This document shows positions 51,483 through 59,316 of a stretch of DNA of 64,000 nucleotides, piece by piece. A model generated the notes under the pieces. That model saw only the letters and a list, made by a program, of their open reading frames with translations. It did no database searches and was not told the origin of the DNA. The position numbers and the translations under genes were made by a program. How positions within the stretch are numbered: the first letter of the stretch is position 1; each line of letters starts with the position of its first letter. The stretch comes from JABDIY01 sp041576015 (GTDB taxonomy: Bacteria; Actinomycetota; Acidimicrobiia; Acidimicrobiales; SZUA-35), in assembly GCA_041576015.1 (NCBI GenBank), contig JBFGLT010000001.1, forward strand, positions 18,349 through 82,348, given 5' to 3'.

Positions 51483-52166
51483 GTGGGCACACACATTCTG
51501 ACCGTGGAGGACGACGAGCGGATCCGACAAGCCGTCAAGTTGGCCTTGGAGGAAGAAGGCTGGGACGTCACCGAAGCGGGAACCGGCGAGGCGGCGATGG
51601 AATCGTTCACGTCTCATCCGCCCGACGTCGTGCTCATCGACATCAACCTTCCCGGCATGGACGGCTTCGAGGTGTGCCGTCAGTTGCGGCGTGACAGCGA
51701 CGTCCCCATCATCATGGTCACCGCCCGTGCCGACACCCACGATGTCGTCGCTGGATTGGAGGCGGGCGCCGACGACTACATGACGAAGCCGTTCGCTCCC
51801 AAGGAGCTGTCGGCCCGTATCCGAGCGATGCTCCGCCGCTCCCGGAACGCCGAGCACGGCGCGATGCAGCGGGTGAAAGTCGGCGACCTGGAGATCAGCC
51901 CCGACGAGGGCGTCGTCACCCAGGCCGACGCCGAGGTCCATCTGACCAAGACCGAGTTCAAGCTGCTCTGCGAGCTTGCCTCCCAGCCCGGCAAGGTCTT
52001 CAGCCGCGAGGTGCTGCTCGAACGGGTCTGGGGCTACGACTACTTCGGCGACGGCCGCCTGGTCGACGTTCACATCCGGCGCTTGCGCACCAAGGTGGAG
52101 CCGGATCCGGCCAGTCCTCGTTACGTCGTCACCGCCCGTGGTCTTGGCTACAAGCTTCAGCCCTAG
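51483..52166 (+). CDS. OmpR/PhoB family response regulator (MtrA-like)
   Basis: This 227-residue regulator has a receiver domain with acidic pocket VEDDER and phospho-acceptor D53 in VVLIDINLPGMDGF, T in VTARAD and K in TKPF. A winged-helix domain follows with HLTKTEFKLLCELASQPGKVFSREVLLERVWGYDYFGDGRLVDVHIRRLRTKVE. It resembles MtrA, which controls cell wall and division genes in actinobacteria. The start is a GTG with AGGAG upstream. The kinase gene overlaps its 3' end and a GerMN protein follows, matching the mtrA-mtrB-lpqB order. Confidence 0.92.
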   Translation: MGTHILTVEDDERIRQAVKLALEEEGWDVTEAGTGEAAMESFTSHPPDVVLIDINLPGMDGFEVCRQLRRDSDVPIIMVTARADTHDVVAGLEAGADDYMTKPFAPKELSARIRAMLRRSRNAEHGAMQRVKVGDLEISPDEGVVTQADAEVHLTKTEFKLLCELASQPGKVFSREVLLERVWGYDYFGDGRLVDVHIRRLRTKVEPDPASPRYVVTARGLGYKLQP

Positions 52167-53634
52167 TCCGAGCCGACGACGGTGGCTCGGACCGGCCATC
52201 GGGCTCCGCACGCGCGTCTCGCTGTCGTATGCGCTCGGTGCGTTGCTCTTGTCGACGGGCGTGGCGGTGAGCTCGTTCGTGCTCGCCCAGCGCCAGCTCC
52301 TCGCCGAGACAGAGGAACTGGCGGTCGCCCAGATGTTCAACAACGCCGCCGACCTGCGGCGCGATCTCCAGCAGGTCCAACTCGGCGTCGTCGACGATGA
52401 CGGTGAACCGGTCGACAACATCAGTCCGATCCTCGAAGCCCTCCCCCGCACCAACAACGCCCGCGTGCTCCTGCTGCTCTCCGACAACGAGCCCCGTTCG
52501 CTGTCGGGTCTGATTCCCGTCGACATCCCCACCGATCTGCGCGAGCTCGTCGTCCGGGGGCAGGCCGGAAGCAAACGGTTCCAGACCGCCGAGGGAGCCC
52601 AGTTCGCCGCCGGGGTGCGCATCGCCGAACTCGACGCCGAGTATTACGAAGTCCTTCCTCTGACCTCCACCGAGGCCACCCTGGCCACGTTGCGGCGGAT
52701 TCTCATCGGCGCCAGTGCGGTCGCCACCATTCTCGGAGCGGGCCTGGGTTACTACTTCGCCCGTCGCATCCTCCAACCGGTCACCAGCGCCGCCGAGGCC
52801 GCCGAAGCGATCGCCGCCGGAGACTTCGACACCCGTCTCGACGCCCAGAGCGACCCGGACCTGGCCAAGTTGTCGGCATCGTTCAACGAGATGGTGAGTG
52901 CGCTCAAAGCCCGAATCGAGCGAGATGAACGCTTCGCTTCGGACGTGTCCCACGAGTTGCGGTCCCCCCTCATGACCCTGGCGGCATCGGTCGACGTGCT
53001 CGAGCACCGGCGGGACGAGATGCCCGAGGCGGCTCAGCGCGCCACCGATTTGCTGTCGAAGGACCTGCTGCGTTTTCAGCGCCTCGTCGAGGATCTCCTC
53101 GAGATCTCCCGCCTGGATGCGGGGGCCGTCCGGCTCGACACCATCGAGTTCGGGGTGATCGAGTTCCTCGAGCGAGTCGTGGCCCAGAGCACCACCCCCG
53201 AGGTCCCGGTCGTGGCCTACGACAGCGAGCCGCTGGTGGTCCGCGCCGACAAACGTCGCCTGCACCAGGCGATCGCCAACCTGTTGGACAACGCCCGGAA
53301 ATACGCCGGCGGCGCCACCACGATCAACGTCAGCCGGCGCGGCGACAAGATCCGGATCGCCGTGATCGACGACGGTCCCGGAGTCGACCCCGGCGACCGC
53401 ATCCGGATTTTCGACCGTTTCGCCCGGGCCGGCGCCGACATCGGCCGGCGGGATGTCGCCAAGGGCGTCGGACTGGGTTTGTCGCTGGTCGCCGAACACG
53501 TGCGCCTCCACGGCGGTCGGATCTGGGTCGACGGCGCCACTCCCACCGGAACGGGGGCTCGGTTCGTCCTGGAGCTGCCGGGACTGGCGGCCGACCCCGT
53601 CTCCGGTCAGGAACTCGAGGAGTTCGCTCTGTGA
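52138..53634 (+). CDS. Sensor histidine kinase (MtrB-like)
   Basis: This protein of about 498 residues has two membrane helices (about 25-45 and 180-200) around a sensor domain of about 130 residues, a HAMP domain (RRILQPVTSAAEAAEAIAAGDFDTRL), a dimerisation helix with the phospho-acceptor in SDVSHELRSPLMTL (about H272), and an ATPase domain with N-box ANLLDNARKYA, DDGPGVDPGD and GVGLGLSLVAEH. The GTG start at 52138 lies 29 nt inside the response-regulator gene; a TTG at 52144 is the alternative. It should phosphorylate the upstream regulator. Confidence 0.88.
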   Translation: MVLATSFSPSPSRRRWLGPAIGLRTRVSLSYALGALLLSTGVAVSSFVLAQRQLLAETEELAVAQMFNNAADLRRDLQQVQLGVVDDDGEPVDNISPILEALPRTNNARVLLLLSDNEPRSLSGLIPVDIPTDLRELVVRGQAGSKRFQTAEGAQFAAGVRIAELDAEYYEVLPLTSTEATLATLRRILIGASAVATILGAGLGYYFARRILQPVTSAAEAAEAIAAGDFDTRLDAQSDPDLAKLSASFNEMVSALKARIERDERFASDVSHELRSPLMTLAASVDVLEHRRDEMPEAAQRATDLLSKDLLRFQRLVEDLLEISRLDAGAVRLDTIEFGVIEFLERVVAQSTTPEVPVVAYDSEPLVVRADKRRLHQAIANLLDNARKYAGGATTINVSRRGDKIRIAVIDDGPGVDPGDRIRIFDRFARAGADIGRRDVAKGVGLGLSLVAEHVRLHGGRIWVDGATPTGTGARFVLELPGLAADPVSGQELEEFAL

Positions 53635-54302
53635 ATGGCCGGCTGCGCATCCGCTCGTTCTTCGTCTCGGCCTCCCTGGTCGGTGCCTCCTGTACGGTTC
53701 CGGGTGAGAACGCCGCCGTGGTGATCGATGAGGTCCCTTACGACCTGTTGGGATCGGTCGACACGACCTCGACGACCGAGCCCGAGCCCGAAGGCCCCTT
53801 CACCCTGGAGTTGTACTTCATCTCCGAAGTCGACGAGTCATTGGTGAGGGTGGTCCGGCCCCGTGAACAGCCACCGGGACTCCAGGAATCGATCGAGGCA
53901 CTGATGGACGGGCCGACCGAGGCCGAGCTCGAGCTGGTTCAGATGCGGGCTCGGCTGTCCGAGGCGCTCAACCCGGTTGCATCTCCACCCACCAACGGCT
54001 TGGTGGCGGTGACCGTCTCCGACGACGCCCAATTTCGGGACAGCGCCAACCGCCTGCCCTCGCAAGTCCTGGTCTGCACCCTCACCCAATTCCCCGAAGT
54101 CGATGCCGTCGAACTTCGGGACAGCATCGGCCCGATTCCCCTCGCCGGTGCGAATTCCGAATCGATCGGGGGACCGGCCCGACGATCGAACTACAACGAC
54201 TGCGCGGCCACCGATGCTGCGCTTCCGGGGGGAGGGATGGGCGACGAAGGCGCCACCTCCGGAGACACTTCGTCGCTCGACGATTCCCCGGTGGACGGCT
54301 GA
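53631..54302 (+). CDS. GerMN-domain protein (short LpqB-like)
   Basis: This 223-residue protein starts at a GTG that overlaps the kinase stop (GTGA). A hydrophobic N-terminus with SASLVGASC may be a lipoprotein signal, though the lipobox is imperfect. A Thr-rich linker precedes a GerMN domain (about residues 55-170: FTLELYFISEVDESLVRVVRP, then LQESIEALMDGPTEAE and LVAVTVSDDAQF), and the C-terminus is low-complexity. In MtrAB operons the third gene is LpqB, which has GerMN plus a beta-propeller; here the propeller is missing. GerMN proteins may bind peptidoglycan. Confidence 0.75.
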   Translation: MNGRLRIRSFFVSASLVGASCTVPGENAAVVIDEVPYDLLGSVDTTSTTEPEPEGPFTLELYFISEVDESLVRVVRPREQPPGLQESIEALMDGPTEAELELVQMRARLSEALNPVASPPTNGLVAVTVSDDAQFRDSANRLPSQVLVCTLTQFPEVDAVELRDSIGPIPLAGANSESIGGPARRSNYNDCAATDAALPGGGMGDEGATSGDTSSLDDSPVDG

Positions 54303-54343
54303 CGGAGTACCCGGTGCCGCTGCTCGTTGGCGTGAGTGGCCCG

Positions 54344-54349
54344 TAGATT
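54344..54349 (+). promoter_or_regulatory. -10 box for leaderless pfkA-galK transcript
   Basis: TAGATT ends 7 nt before the phosphofructokinase ATG at 54357, with no Shine-Dalgarno between. This separates the sugar-kinase pair from the upstream two-component operon. Confidence 0.5.
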
Positions 54350-54356
54350 GATGTCC

Positions 54357-55385
54357 ATGAAGGTTGGGATCCTGACCGGCGGAGGCGACTGCCCCGGGCT
54401 CAATGCCGTGATCCGTGGGATCGTACGCAAGGGGGAACGTCACTACCACGACACGATGCTCGGCTTCCACGACGGCTGGCGAGGCGTGATGGACAACGAG
54501 TACTCCGAACTTTCCGTCGAGGCCATGCGCGGCACCCTTCCCCGTGGCGGCACGGTTCTGGGCACGAGTCGAATCCAGCCGTACATGTTCGTCGACGGCG
54601 TGGACCGCGTCCGCCGCACAATGGCCGACCACGGGATCGACGCGATCGTCGCCATCGGCGGGGAGGGCACACTTTCTTGTTCGGCGGAGTTGGCACGCGA
54701 GGGTATTCCGGTGGTCGGCGTGCCCAAGACGATCGACAACGACATCGATCTGACCGAGCGGACCTTCGGATTTGACACGGCTGTGGCCATCGCAACCGAC
54801 GCGATCGACCGTCTCCACACGACGGCCGAGTCGCACAATCGGGTGATGGTGGTGGAGGTCATGGGCCGTCACGTCGGCCACATCGCCACGTGGGCAGGAC
54901 TCGCCGGCGGAGCGACCCTGACACTGATCCCTGAGTACCCGTTCGACATCGACGAGGTCTGCGCTGCTCTCACGCGCCGCCACCAGCGCGGCCGCTACGC
55001 GTCGATCGTCGTCGTCGCCGAGGGAGCCAAGCCGATCGAGGGAACCATCGAGATCAAGGCCGACGAGTACGACGAGTACGGCCACATCCGGTTGGGCGGC
55101 ATCGCCAACGTGGTCGCTCGCGAGATCGAGGATCGCACCGGGTTCGAGACGAGGGTGACAATCCTGGGACATGTCCAGCGGGGCGGATCGCCGACTCCCC
55201 ATGACCGCGTGCTCTCGACCTGGTATGGGGTCGAGGCCATCGACGCCGTCCACGACCGGGCGTTCGGTCAGATGGTGGCTCTGCAGGCCAACCGGGTGGT
55301 GCGGGTGAAGCTGGACGACGCCGTCGCCGAGCTCAAGACGGTGAACCCGCAGTTGTGGCAGGTCGCCCGGCAGTTCTTCGCATGA
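54357..55385 (+). CDS. pfkA: 6-phosphofructokinase, ATP type with K124
   Basis: This 342-residue enzyme phosphorylates fructose-6-phosphate. Numbering matches the E. coli enzyme around the site. GGGDCPG (8-14) binds phosphate, GGEGT (101-105) gives glycine at 104, and PKTIDND (123-129) gives lysine at 124 and the catalytic D127. Gly104 usually means ATP use and Lys124 is typical of the actinobacterial and PPi branches. The mixed G104/K124 pattern is the known group III ATP-PFK of actinobacteria. GRHVGHIA and HVQRGGSPTPHDR are conserved. It overlaps galK by 4 nt. Confidence 0.93.
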   Translation: MKVGILTGGGDCPGLNAVIRGIVRKGERHYHDTMLGFHDGWRGVMDNEYSELSVEAMRGTLPRGGTVLGTSRIQPYMFVDGVDRVRRTMADHGIDAIVAIGGEGTLSCSAELAREGIPVVGVPKTIDNDIDLTERTFGFDTAVAIATDAIDRLHTTAESHNRVMVVEVMGRHVGHIATWAGLAGGATLTLIPEYPFDIDEVCAALTRRHQRGRYASIVVVAEGAKPIEGTIEIKADEYDEYGHIRLGGIANVVAREIEDRTGFETRVTILGHVQRGGSPTPHDRVLSTWYGVEAIDAVHDRAFGQMVALQANRVVRVKLDDAVAELKTVNPQLWQVARQFFA

Positions 55386-56401
55386 CCGGCTTCGTCTCCT
55401 TCGCCCCTGGTCGGGTCAACCTGATCGGGGAACACACCGACTACACCGGTGGGCTCGTGTTCCCTATGGCCCTCGAACTCGGGATCACGATCACCGGAAC
55501 GAGGGTCACCGGGCGGCTGTCGGCCACGTCCTCGAACCAGGAGGGTCGGGTCGATCTCGAGCTTCCGGTGGATGACCCGTCAGCGGTGGTACCGGGCTGG
55601 GGCCGGTTCTTGGCAGCGGCAGCCTCGCTGGCGGGTGACCGTCGGGGTTTCGATGCGTCCATCGAGACATCGCTCCCGGCCGGTGGGACCGGATTGTCCA
55701 CGAGTACCGCACTCACGTGTGCGGCGCTGCTGGCGCTCGACGATGAACAGGACCGTCTGGAGATCGCTCGGAAGGCCAAGGCTGCCGAGCAGGTCGCCAC
55801 CGGCGTGCAGACCGGCATCATGGATCAGATCGCCAGCCTGTGCGGTGTCGACGGATCGGCGTTGATGATCGATTGCCACTCGGTTGAGGTCACACCGGTT
55901 GCGGTCCCGGACGGCCTCGACATCCTCGTGGTCCACTCCGGTCAGCAGCGGGAACTGGCCGGGTCGCACTACAGCGAACGGCGGGAGGCCTGTTTCGCCG
56001 CAGAGGAGCAGATCGGTCCGCTGCGCTTGGCGACCCTGGCCGATGTGGAGTCGCTCCCTGATCCGATCATTCGCCGGCGCGCCCGCCACGTCGTCGGCGA
56101 CAACGGACGCGTTCGAGCGATGGCAGCCGCCTTCGCCGCCGGCGACATCGCAGCGGCCGCCGAGATCCTGACCGAGGGCCACCGGAGCTACGCCGAAGAC
56201 TTCGAGGCGTCGACCCCGGTCGTCGAGGCGCTCGTCAAACATCTCGTTGGCCGTCCCGGCATCCTCGCCGCCCGCTTGACCGGTGGAGGCTTCGGCGGCT
56301 CGATCGTGGCCTTCGCCGAACCGGGGGCAGATCCGGCCGTCGACACGTGGTGGACCCGATCGGCCCCCGGCGCCGGCGCCCACGTCACATGGACGACATG
56401 A
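55382..56401 (+). CDS. galK: Galactokinase (GHMP kinase)
   Basis: This 339-residue kinase phosphorylates galactose at C1. The galactokinase signature GRVNLIGEHTDYTGG is at 10-24, the ATP loop is LPAGGTGLSTSTALTC, GIMDQIASLCG carries the catalytic aspartate, and LTGGGFGGSIVAF is the third GHMP motif. In the ATP loop two of the usual serines are threonine (LSTSTA instead of LSSSAA). The ATG overlaps the phosphofructokinase stop by 4 nt, so both are expressed together. Other Leloir genes are not adjacent; galU lies 5 kb away. Confidence 0.88.
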   Translation: MTGFVSFAPGRVNLIGEHTDYTGGLVFPMALELGITITGTRVTGRLSATSSNQEGRVDLELPVDDPSAVVPGWGRFLAAAASLAGDRRGFDASIETSLPAGGTGLSTSTALTCAALLALDDEQDRLEIARKAKAAEQVATGVQTGIMDQIASLCGVDGSALMIDCHSVEVTPVAVPDGLDILVVHSGQQRELAGSHYSERREACFAAEEQIGPLRLATLADVESLPDPIIRRRARHVVGDNGRVRAMAAAFAAGDIAAAAEILTEGHRSYAEDFEASTPVVEALVKHLVGRPGILAARLTGGGFGGSIVAFAEPGADPAVDTWWTRSAPGAGAHVTWTT

Positions 56402-56515
56402 CGCTGTTGTGTCAGCAAGCTGGCTCACGTCCACACACATGGTGTTCGGCGACACCGACCGATGCCGGCCCCCACGAATCGATGACGACCACTTCCACGA
56501 GGAGACAGACCACTG

Positions 56516-56833
56516 ATGACCAGTCGAGTTGACCATTTCCCACCGGAGATCGCAGCGCTGCCCGACTTCGAGGGACCATTCGACGCGTTCCGGCTCGCCG
56601 CCACCGGCTGCGATGTGCTCTTCGCCACGTATCCGGCCGGCACGGTGATCGAGCCACACGAGCACCCGACGAACAACGTAGGCGTCATCACCAAAGGCCA
56701 GCTCACGTTGATCATCGGCGACCAGCGAACCACCTACCGACCCGGCGAGTGGTACCACATTGCGCCCAACATCCAGCATGCTGCAGAGTTCTCCGTCGAC
56801 AGCGCCGAGATCGAGTTCTGGTTCGAGCAGTGA
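56516..56833 (+). CDS. Cupin-domain protein
   Basis: This 105-residue single-domain cupin has motif 1 as HEHPTNNVGVITKGQLTLII (two His, no Glu at the usual third place) and motif 2 as PGEWYHIAPNIQHAAEF (two His). The histidines could bind one metal ion. It carries no other domain, so function is unknown; small cupins range from sugar isomerases to dioxygenases and sensors. It lies between galK and tRNA-Ala. Confidence 0.75.
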   Translation: MTSRVDHFPPEIAALPDFEGPFDAFRLAATGCDVLFATYPAGTVIEPHEHPTNNVGVITKGQLTLIIGDQRTTYRPGEWYHIAPNIQHAAEFSVDSAEIEFWFEQ

Positions 56834-56899
56834 CGGGGCGGCGTCGAGCAACCGAAGCTGGTGCAGCGGACCCCGTTGGCGGAGCCGCCAGGAATTCAG

Positions 56900-56973
56900 T
56901 GGAGGTGAGGGGAGTCGAACCCCTGGCCTCCTCGATGCGACCGAGGCGCTCTAGCCAACTGAGCTACACCCCC
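56900..56973 (-). tRNA. tRNA-Ala (anticodon CGC)
   Basis: The minus strand folds into a complete 74-nt cloverleaf. The acceptor is GGGGGTG paired with CACCTCC, with the G3-U70 wobble that identifies alanine tRNA. The D arm is GCTC/GAGC, the anticodon stem CCTCG/CGAGG has loop GTCGCAT (anticodon CGC), and the T arm is AGGGG-TTCGACT-CCCCT. The discriminator is A and CCA is not encoded. Confidence 0.96.
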
Positions 56974-56989
56974 AGCGGGGAGCTACAGA

Positions 56990-57496
56990 TTACCCGTACT
57001 TGACGAGAAGTTCGTCGTCGGCGTCCTGGTATTCGTCCCAGAGGTCCTCGGATGGGTCGTCGTAGGAGTCGAGGTAGACGACGGTCTCGCCGCGGCGGTC
57101 GAGTTCGCGGGCGCCGGCGCGGTTGGCGAAGGCAACGAACGTGCCCAACAGGACATCCATCGTGAGGTGCAGGCCCACGAACAGACCCCCGGCGATGACG
57201 GCCAGGATGAGCGACACCACGACCGACATGCACAGCGCCAGGAAGATCTGGCGCCGGCGGGCGTGGGGTGACTGGGCCCGCCATCGGGCGGGGCTGGTGG
57301 CCAGCTGGCTTCCGCTGTGCCGTTCGAGCACGACTTCTTCAGGGGCGCGACCCATGGCCGAGAGCTGGCGGCGGAACGAGCCGATGGAGTCGTGTTCGCG
57401 GGCGCGGAGGGAGCGGAAGAAGGGCACGACCAGCCAGGCGATCCAGAGACTGACCACGACGGCGATGATGAGCAGTTGCCAGAAGGGCAGGGGCAT
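56990..57496 (-). CDS. Membrane protein of unknown function
   Basis: I do not recognise this 168-residue protein. It has one N-terminal membrane helix (about 5-27, FWQLLIIAVVVSLWIAWLVV), a basic cytoplasmic stretch (RSLRAREHDSIGSFRRQLSAMGRAPEE), a hydrophobic hairpin (about 86-125), and an acidic C-terminus (YDDPSEDLWDEYQDADDE). Similar helix-basic-hairpin proteins are common in actinobacteria near housekeeping genes. It lies between moaA and tRNA-Ala on the same strand. Confidence 0.7.
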   Translation of the reverse strand: MPLPFWQLLIIAVVVSLWIAWLVVPFFRSLRAREHDSIGSFRRQLSAMGRAPEEVVLERHSGSQLATSPARWRAQSPHARRRQIFLALCMSVVVSLILAVIAGGLFVGLHLTMDVLLGTFVAFANRAGARELDRRGETVVYLDSYDDPSEDLWDEYQDADDELLVKYG

Positions 57497-57702
57497 GGCG
57501 ACCGGGTTCTTTCGATTGGTTCCGGCCGACCGGCCGGATGTGACGGGTAACTCTGCCCATTATTAGTCGGGCTGCCGGTGCCTCGGTTGGCACTCGTGGC
57601 ATTTCTCCGGCGCGCCGCCTCGGGGCGGTCGTCGGGTACCGCTCTCCCGCGCGGCGCAAAGCGACTGCTTCGGACCGGGCGCCGAGATCTTGTGTCCGGC
57701 TT
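57497..57702 (-). other. Spacer between moaA and the membrane protein
   Basis: No gene was seen in this 206-bp gap. On the minus strand TAATAAT (57559-57565) is a possible -10 region about 63 nt before the membrane-protein ATG. Upstream of it, GTGCC-AACCGA-GGCAC could form a short hairpin after moaA. Confidence 0.35.
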
Positions 57703-58683
57703 TCAGCCGCCGAGCTGGCTCATGGATTTCGACGGCCGGATGAAGTGCACTTGGTTGATCGAATGCCCGGCCCACTTGCGGTGCACCTCGGCGGCGATCG
57801 CGTGAAGGAGCTCTGCGTCGGTGGCTCCGGTTCGGATCATGTCCCGGAGGTCGGTGTGTCCGAGAGCGAACAGGCAGTTGCGGAGTTGCCCGTCGGCGGT
57901 CAGTCGCATCCGGTCGCACGCCTCGCAGAACGGCTTGGTCACGCTGGCGATCACGCCGAACTCGCCGCCGTCGGTGAAGACGAACCGTTCCGCCGGAGAG
58001 GACCCCCGTTCGATGGGGTCGAAATCGAAGACCGACGCCGCCGTCTCGAGGATCTCCGCCGCCGGAACCACCCGATCGTTCGACCACTCGCCCTGGGCGT
58101 CGAGGGGCATGAACTCGATGAAGCGCACGACCACACCACGCTCCCGTCCGAACCGCAGAAAGTCGATGATCTCGTCGTCGTTGATCCCTCGCATCGGAAC
58201 CACGTTCAACTTCACGGGATCGAACCCGGCGCCGGTTGCGGCATCGATGCCTTCGAGAACCCGGGGCAGTTCGTTGCGTTTGGTGAGCTGATGGAAACGG
58301 TCGGCCCGGAGGGTGTCGAGGCTGATGTTGATCCGGTGAAGACCGGCCTGCCGGAGATCGTTGGCGATCAGCGGCAGCGTCGCCCCGTTCGTGGTCATCG
58401 ACAACTCGACCTCGAGCGCGGCGAGCCTCTCGACGAGCAACGGCAACCGAGCCCGGACGGTTGGTTCGCCGCCGGTCAACCGAATGCTGGTGACCCCGGC
58501 CTCTTCCACCAGCAGTCGGGCGATGCGCTCGATCTCCTCGTAGGTCAAGATGCCGCCGCGTTCGAGCCACTCCATGCCCTCCTCGGGCATGCAGTAAGCA
58601 CATCGGAAGTTGCAGCGGTCGGTCACCGAGATCCGCAGGTCCGTGTGGACCCGGCCGAAGGTGTCGACCAGCGCCAGAGCCAT
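57703..58683 (-). CDS. moaA: GTP 3',8-cyclase MoaA
   Basis: This 326-residue radical-SAM enzyme carries out the first step of molybdenum cofactor synthesis with MoaC. The N-terminal cluster is C24-x3-C28-x2-C31 in TDRCNFRCAYC. The second cluster is in FCEACDRMRLTADGQLRNCLF. The chain ends in the double glycine needed for activity. LTGGEPTVR is the SAM motif. I chose the ATG at 58683, with TACCGT ending 6 nt upstream; the open frame beyond has no homology. It is divergent from moaC. Confidence 0.96.
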   Translation of the reverse strand: MALALVDTFGRVHTDLRISVTDRCNFRCAYCMPEEGMEWLERGGILTYEEIERIARLLVEEAGVTSIRLTGGEPTVRARLPLLVERLAALEVELSMTTNGATLPLIANDLRQAGLHRINISLDTLRADRFHQLTKRNELPRVLEGIDAATGAGFDPVKLNVVPMRGINDDEIIDFLRFGRERGVVVRFIEFMPLDAQGEWSNDRVVPAAEILETAASVFDFDPIERGSSPAERFVFTDGGEFGVIASVTKPFCEACDRMRLTADGQLRNCLFALGHTDLRDMIRTGATDAELLHAIAAEVHRKWAGHSINQVHFIRPSKSMSQLGG

Positions 58684-58689
58684 GGCATC

Positions 58690-58695
58690 ACGGTA
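58690..58695 (-). promoter_or_regulatory. -10 box for leaderless moaA transcript
   Basis: TACCGT on the minus strand ends 6 nt before the moaA ATG. Confidence 0.5.
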
Positions 58696-58794
58696 ACGGT
58701 CGGGGGTGTCCGGCGCACAGCCCGGTGGCCCACCGGAACCGAAGTGGACGGTGGGTCGCCGAGGATCGACCGCCCGTAACTCCGCGGCCAGCAC

Positions 58795-58800
58795 TACCCT
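58795..58800 (+). promoter_or_regulatory. -10 box for leaderless moaC transcript
   Basis: TACCCT ends 6 nt before the moaC ATG at 58807. moaA and moaC thus have back-to-back leaderless promoters within about 120 bp. Confidence 0.5.
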
Positions 58801-58806
58801 GCTCCC

Positions 58807-59286
58807 ATGGCTGACCGCGAGCTCACGCACCTCGATCCCCTGGGCCGGGCCCGGATGGTGGATGTCACCCCGAAGGATCCGACGCACCGGCGGGCGGTCG
58901 CGCGCGGTCGGGTGACGATGGAACCGGAGACGACCAGCCTCATCGCCCGTGGTGCGGTCGCCAAGGGCGACGTGCTGGCCGTCGCTCGTGTCGCCGGGAT
59001 CCAGGCGGGCAAGCGCACGCCCGAGCTGCTGCCGCTGTGTCATCAGGTGATGGTCGGATCGATCGTGATCAATTTCGAGATCGGCGACGATTTCGTCGAG
59101 GTCGAGGCCCAGGTCGACACGATCGACCGGACCGGCGTGGAGATGGAGGCGCTCACCGCCTGTTCGGTCGCAGCCCTAACCATCTATGACATGTGCAAAT
59201 CGGCCGACCGGAGCATGGTGATCGGCGACATCACGTTGTGGGAGAAGACCGGCGGCCGGTCCGGAACGTTTCGCCGGCCGCGCTGA
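58807..59286 (+). CDS. moaC: Cyclic pyranopterin monophosphate synthase MoaC
   Basis: This 159-residue enzyme converts 3',8-cyclo-GTP to cyclic pyranopterin monophosphate. Family motifs are MVDVTPKDPTHRRAVARG near the start, KGDVLAVARVAGIQAGKRTPELLPLCHQV with the catalytic lysine and histidine region, and GVEMEALTACSVAALTIYDMCKS. It works directly after MoaA, encoded divergently next door. Confidence 0.95.
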   Translation: MADRELTHLDPLGRARMVDVTPKDPTHRRAVARGRVTMEPETTSLIARGAVAKGDVLAVARVAGIQAGKRTPELLPLCHQVMVGSIVINFEIGDDFVEVEAQVDTIDRTGVEMEALTACSVAALTIYDMCKSADRSMVIGDITLWEKTGGRSGTFRRPR

Positions 59287-59316
59287 GCCGTCCCAGCAAT
59301 CGCCCGGTCTCCGGGC

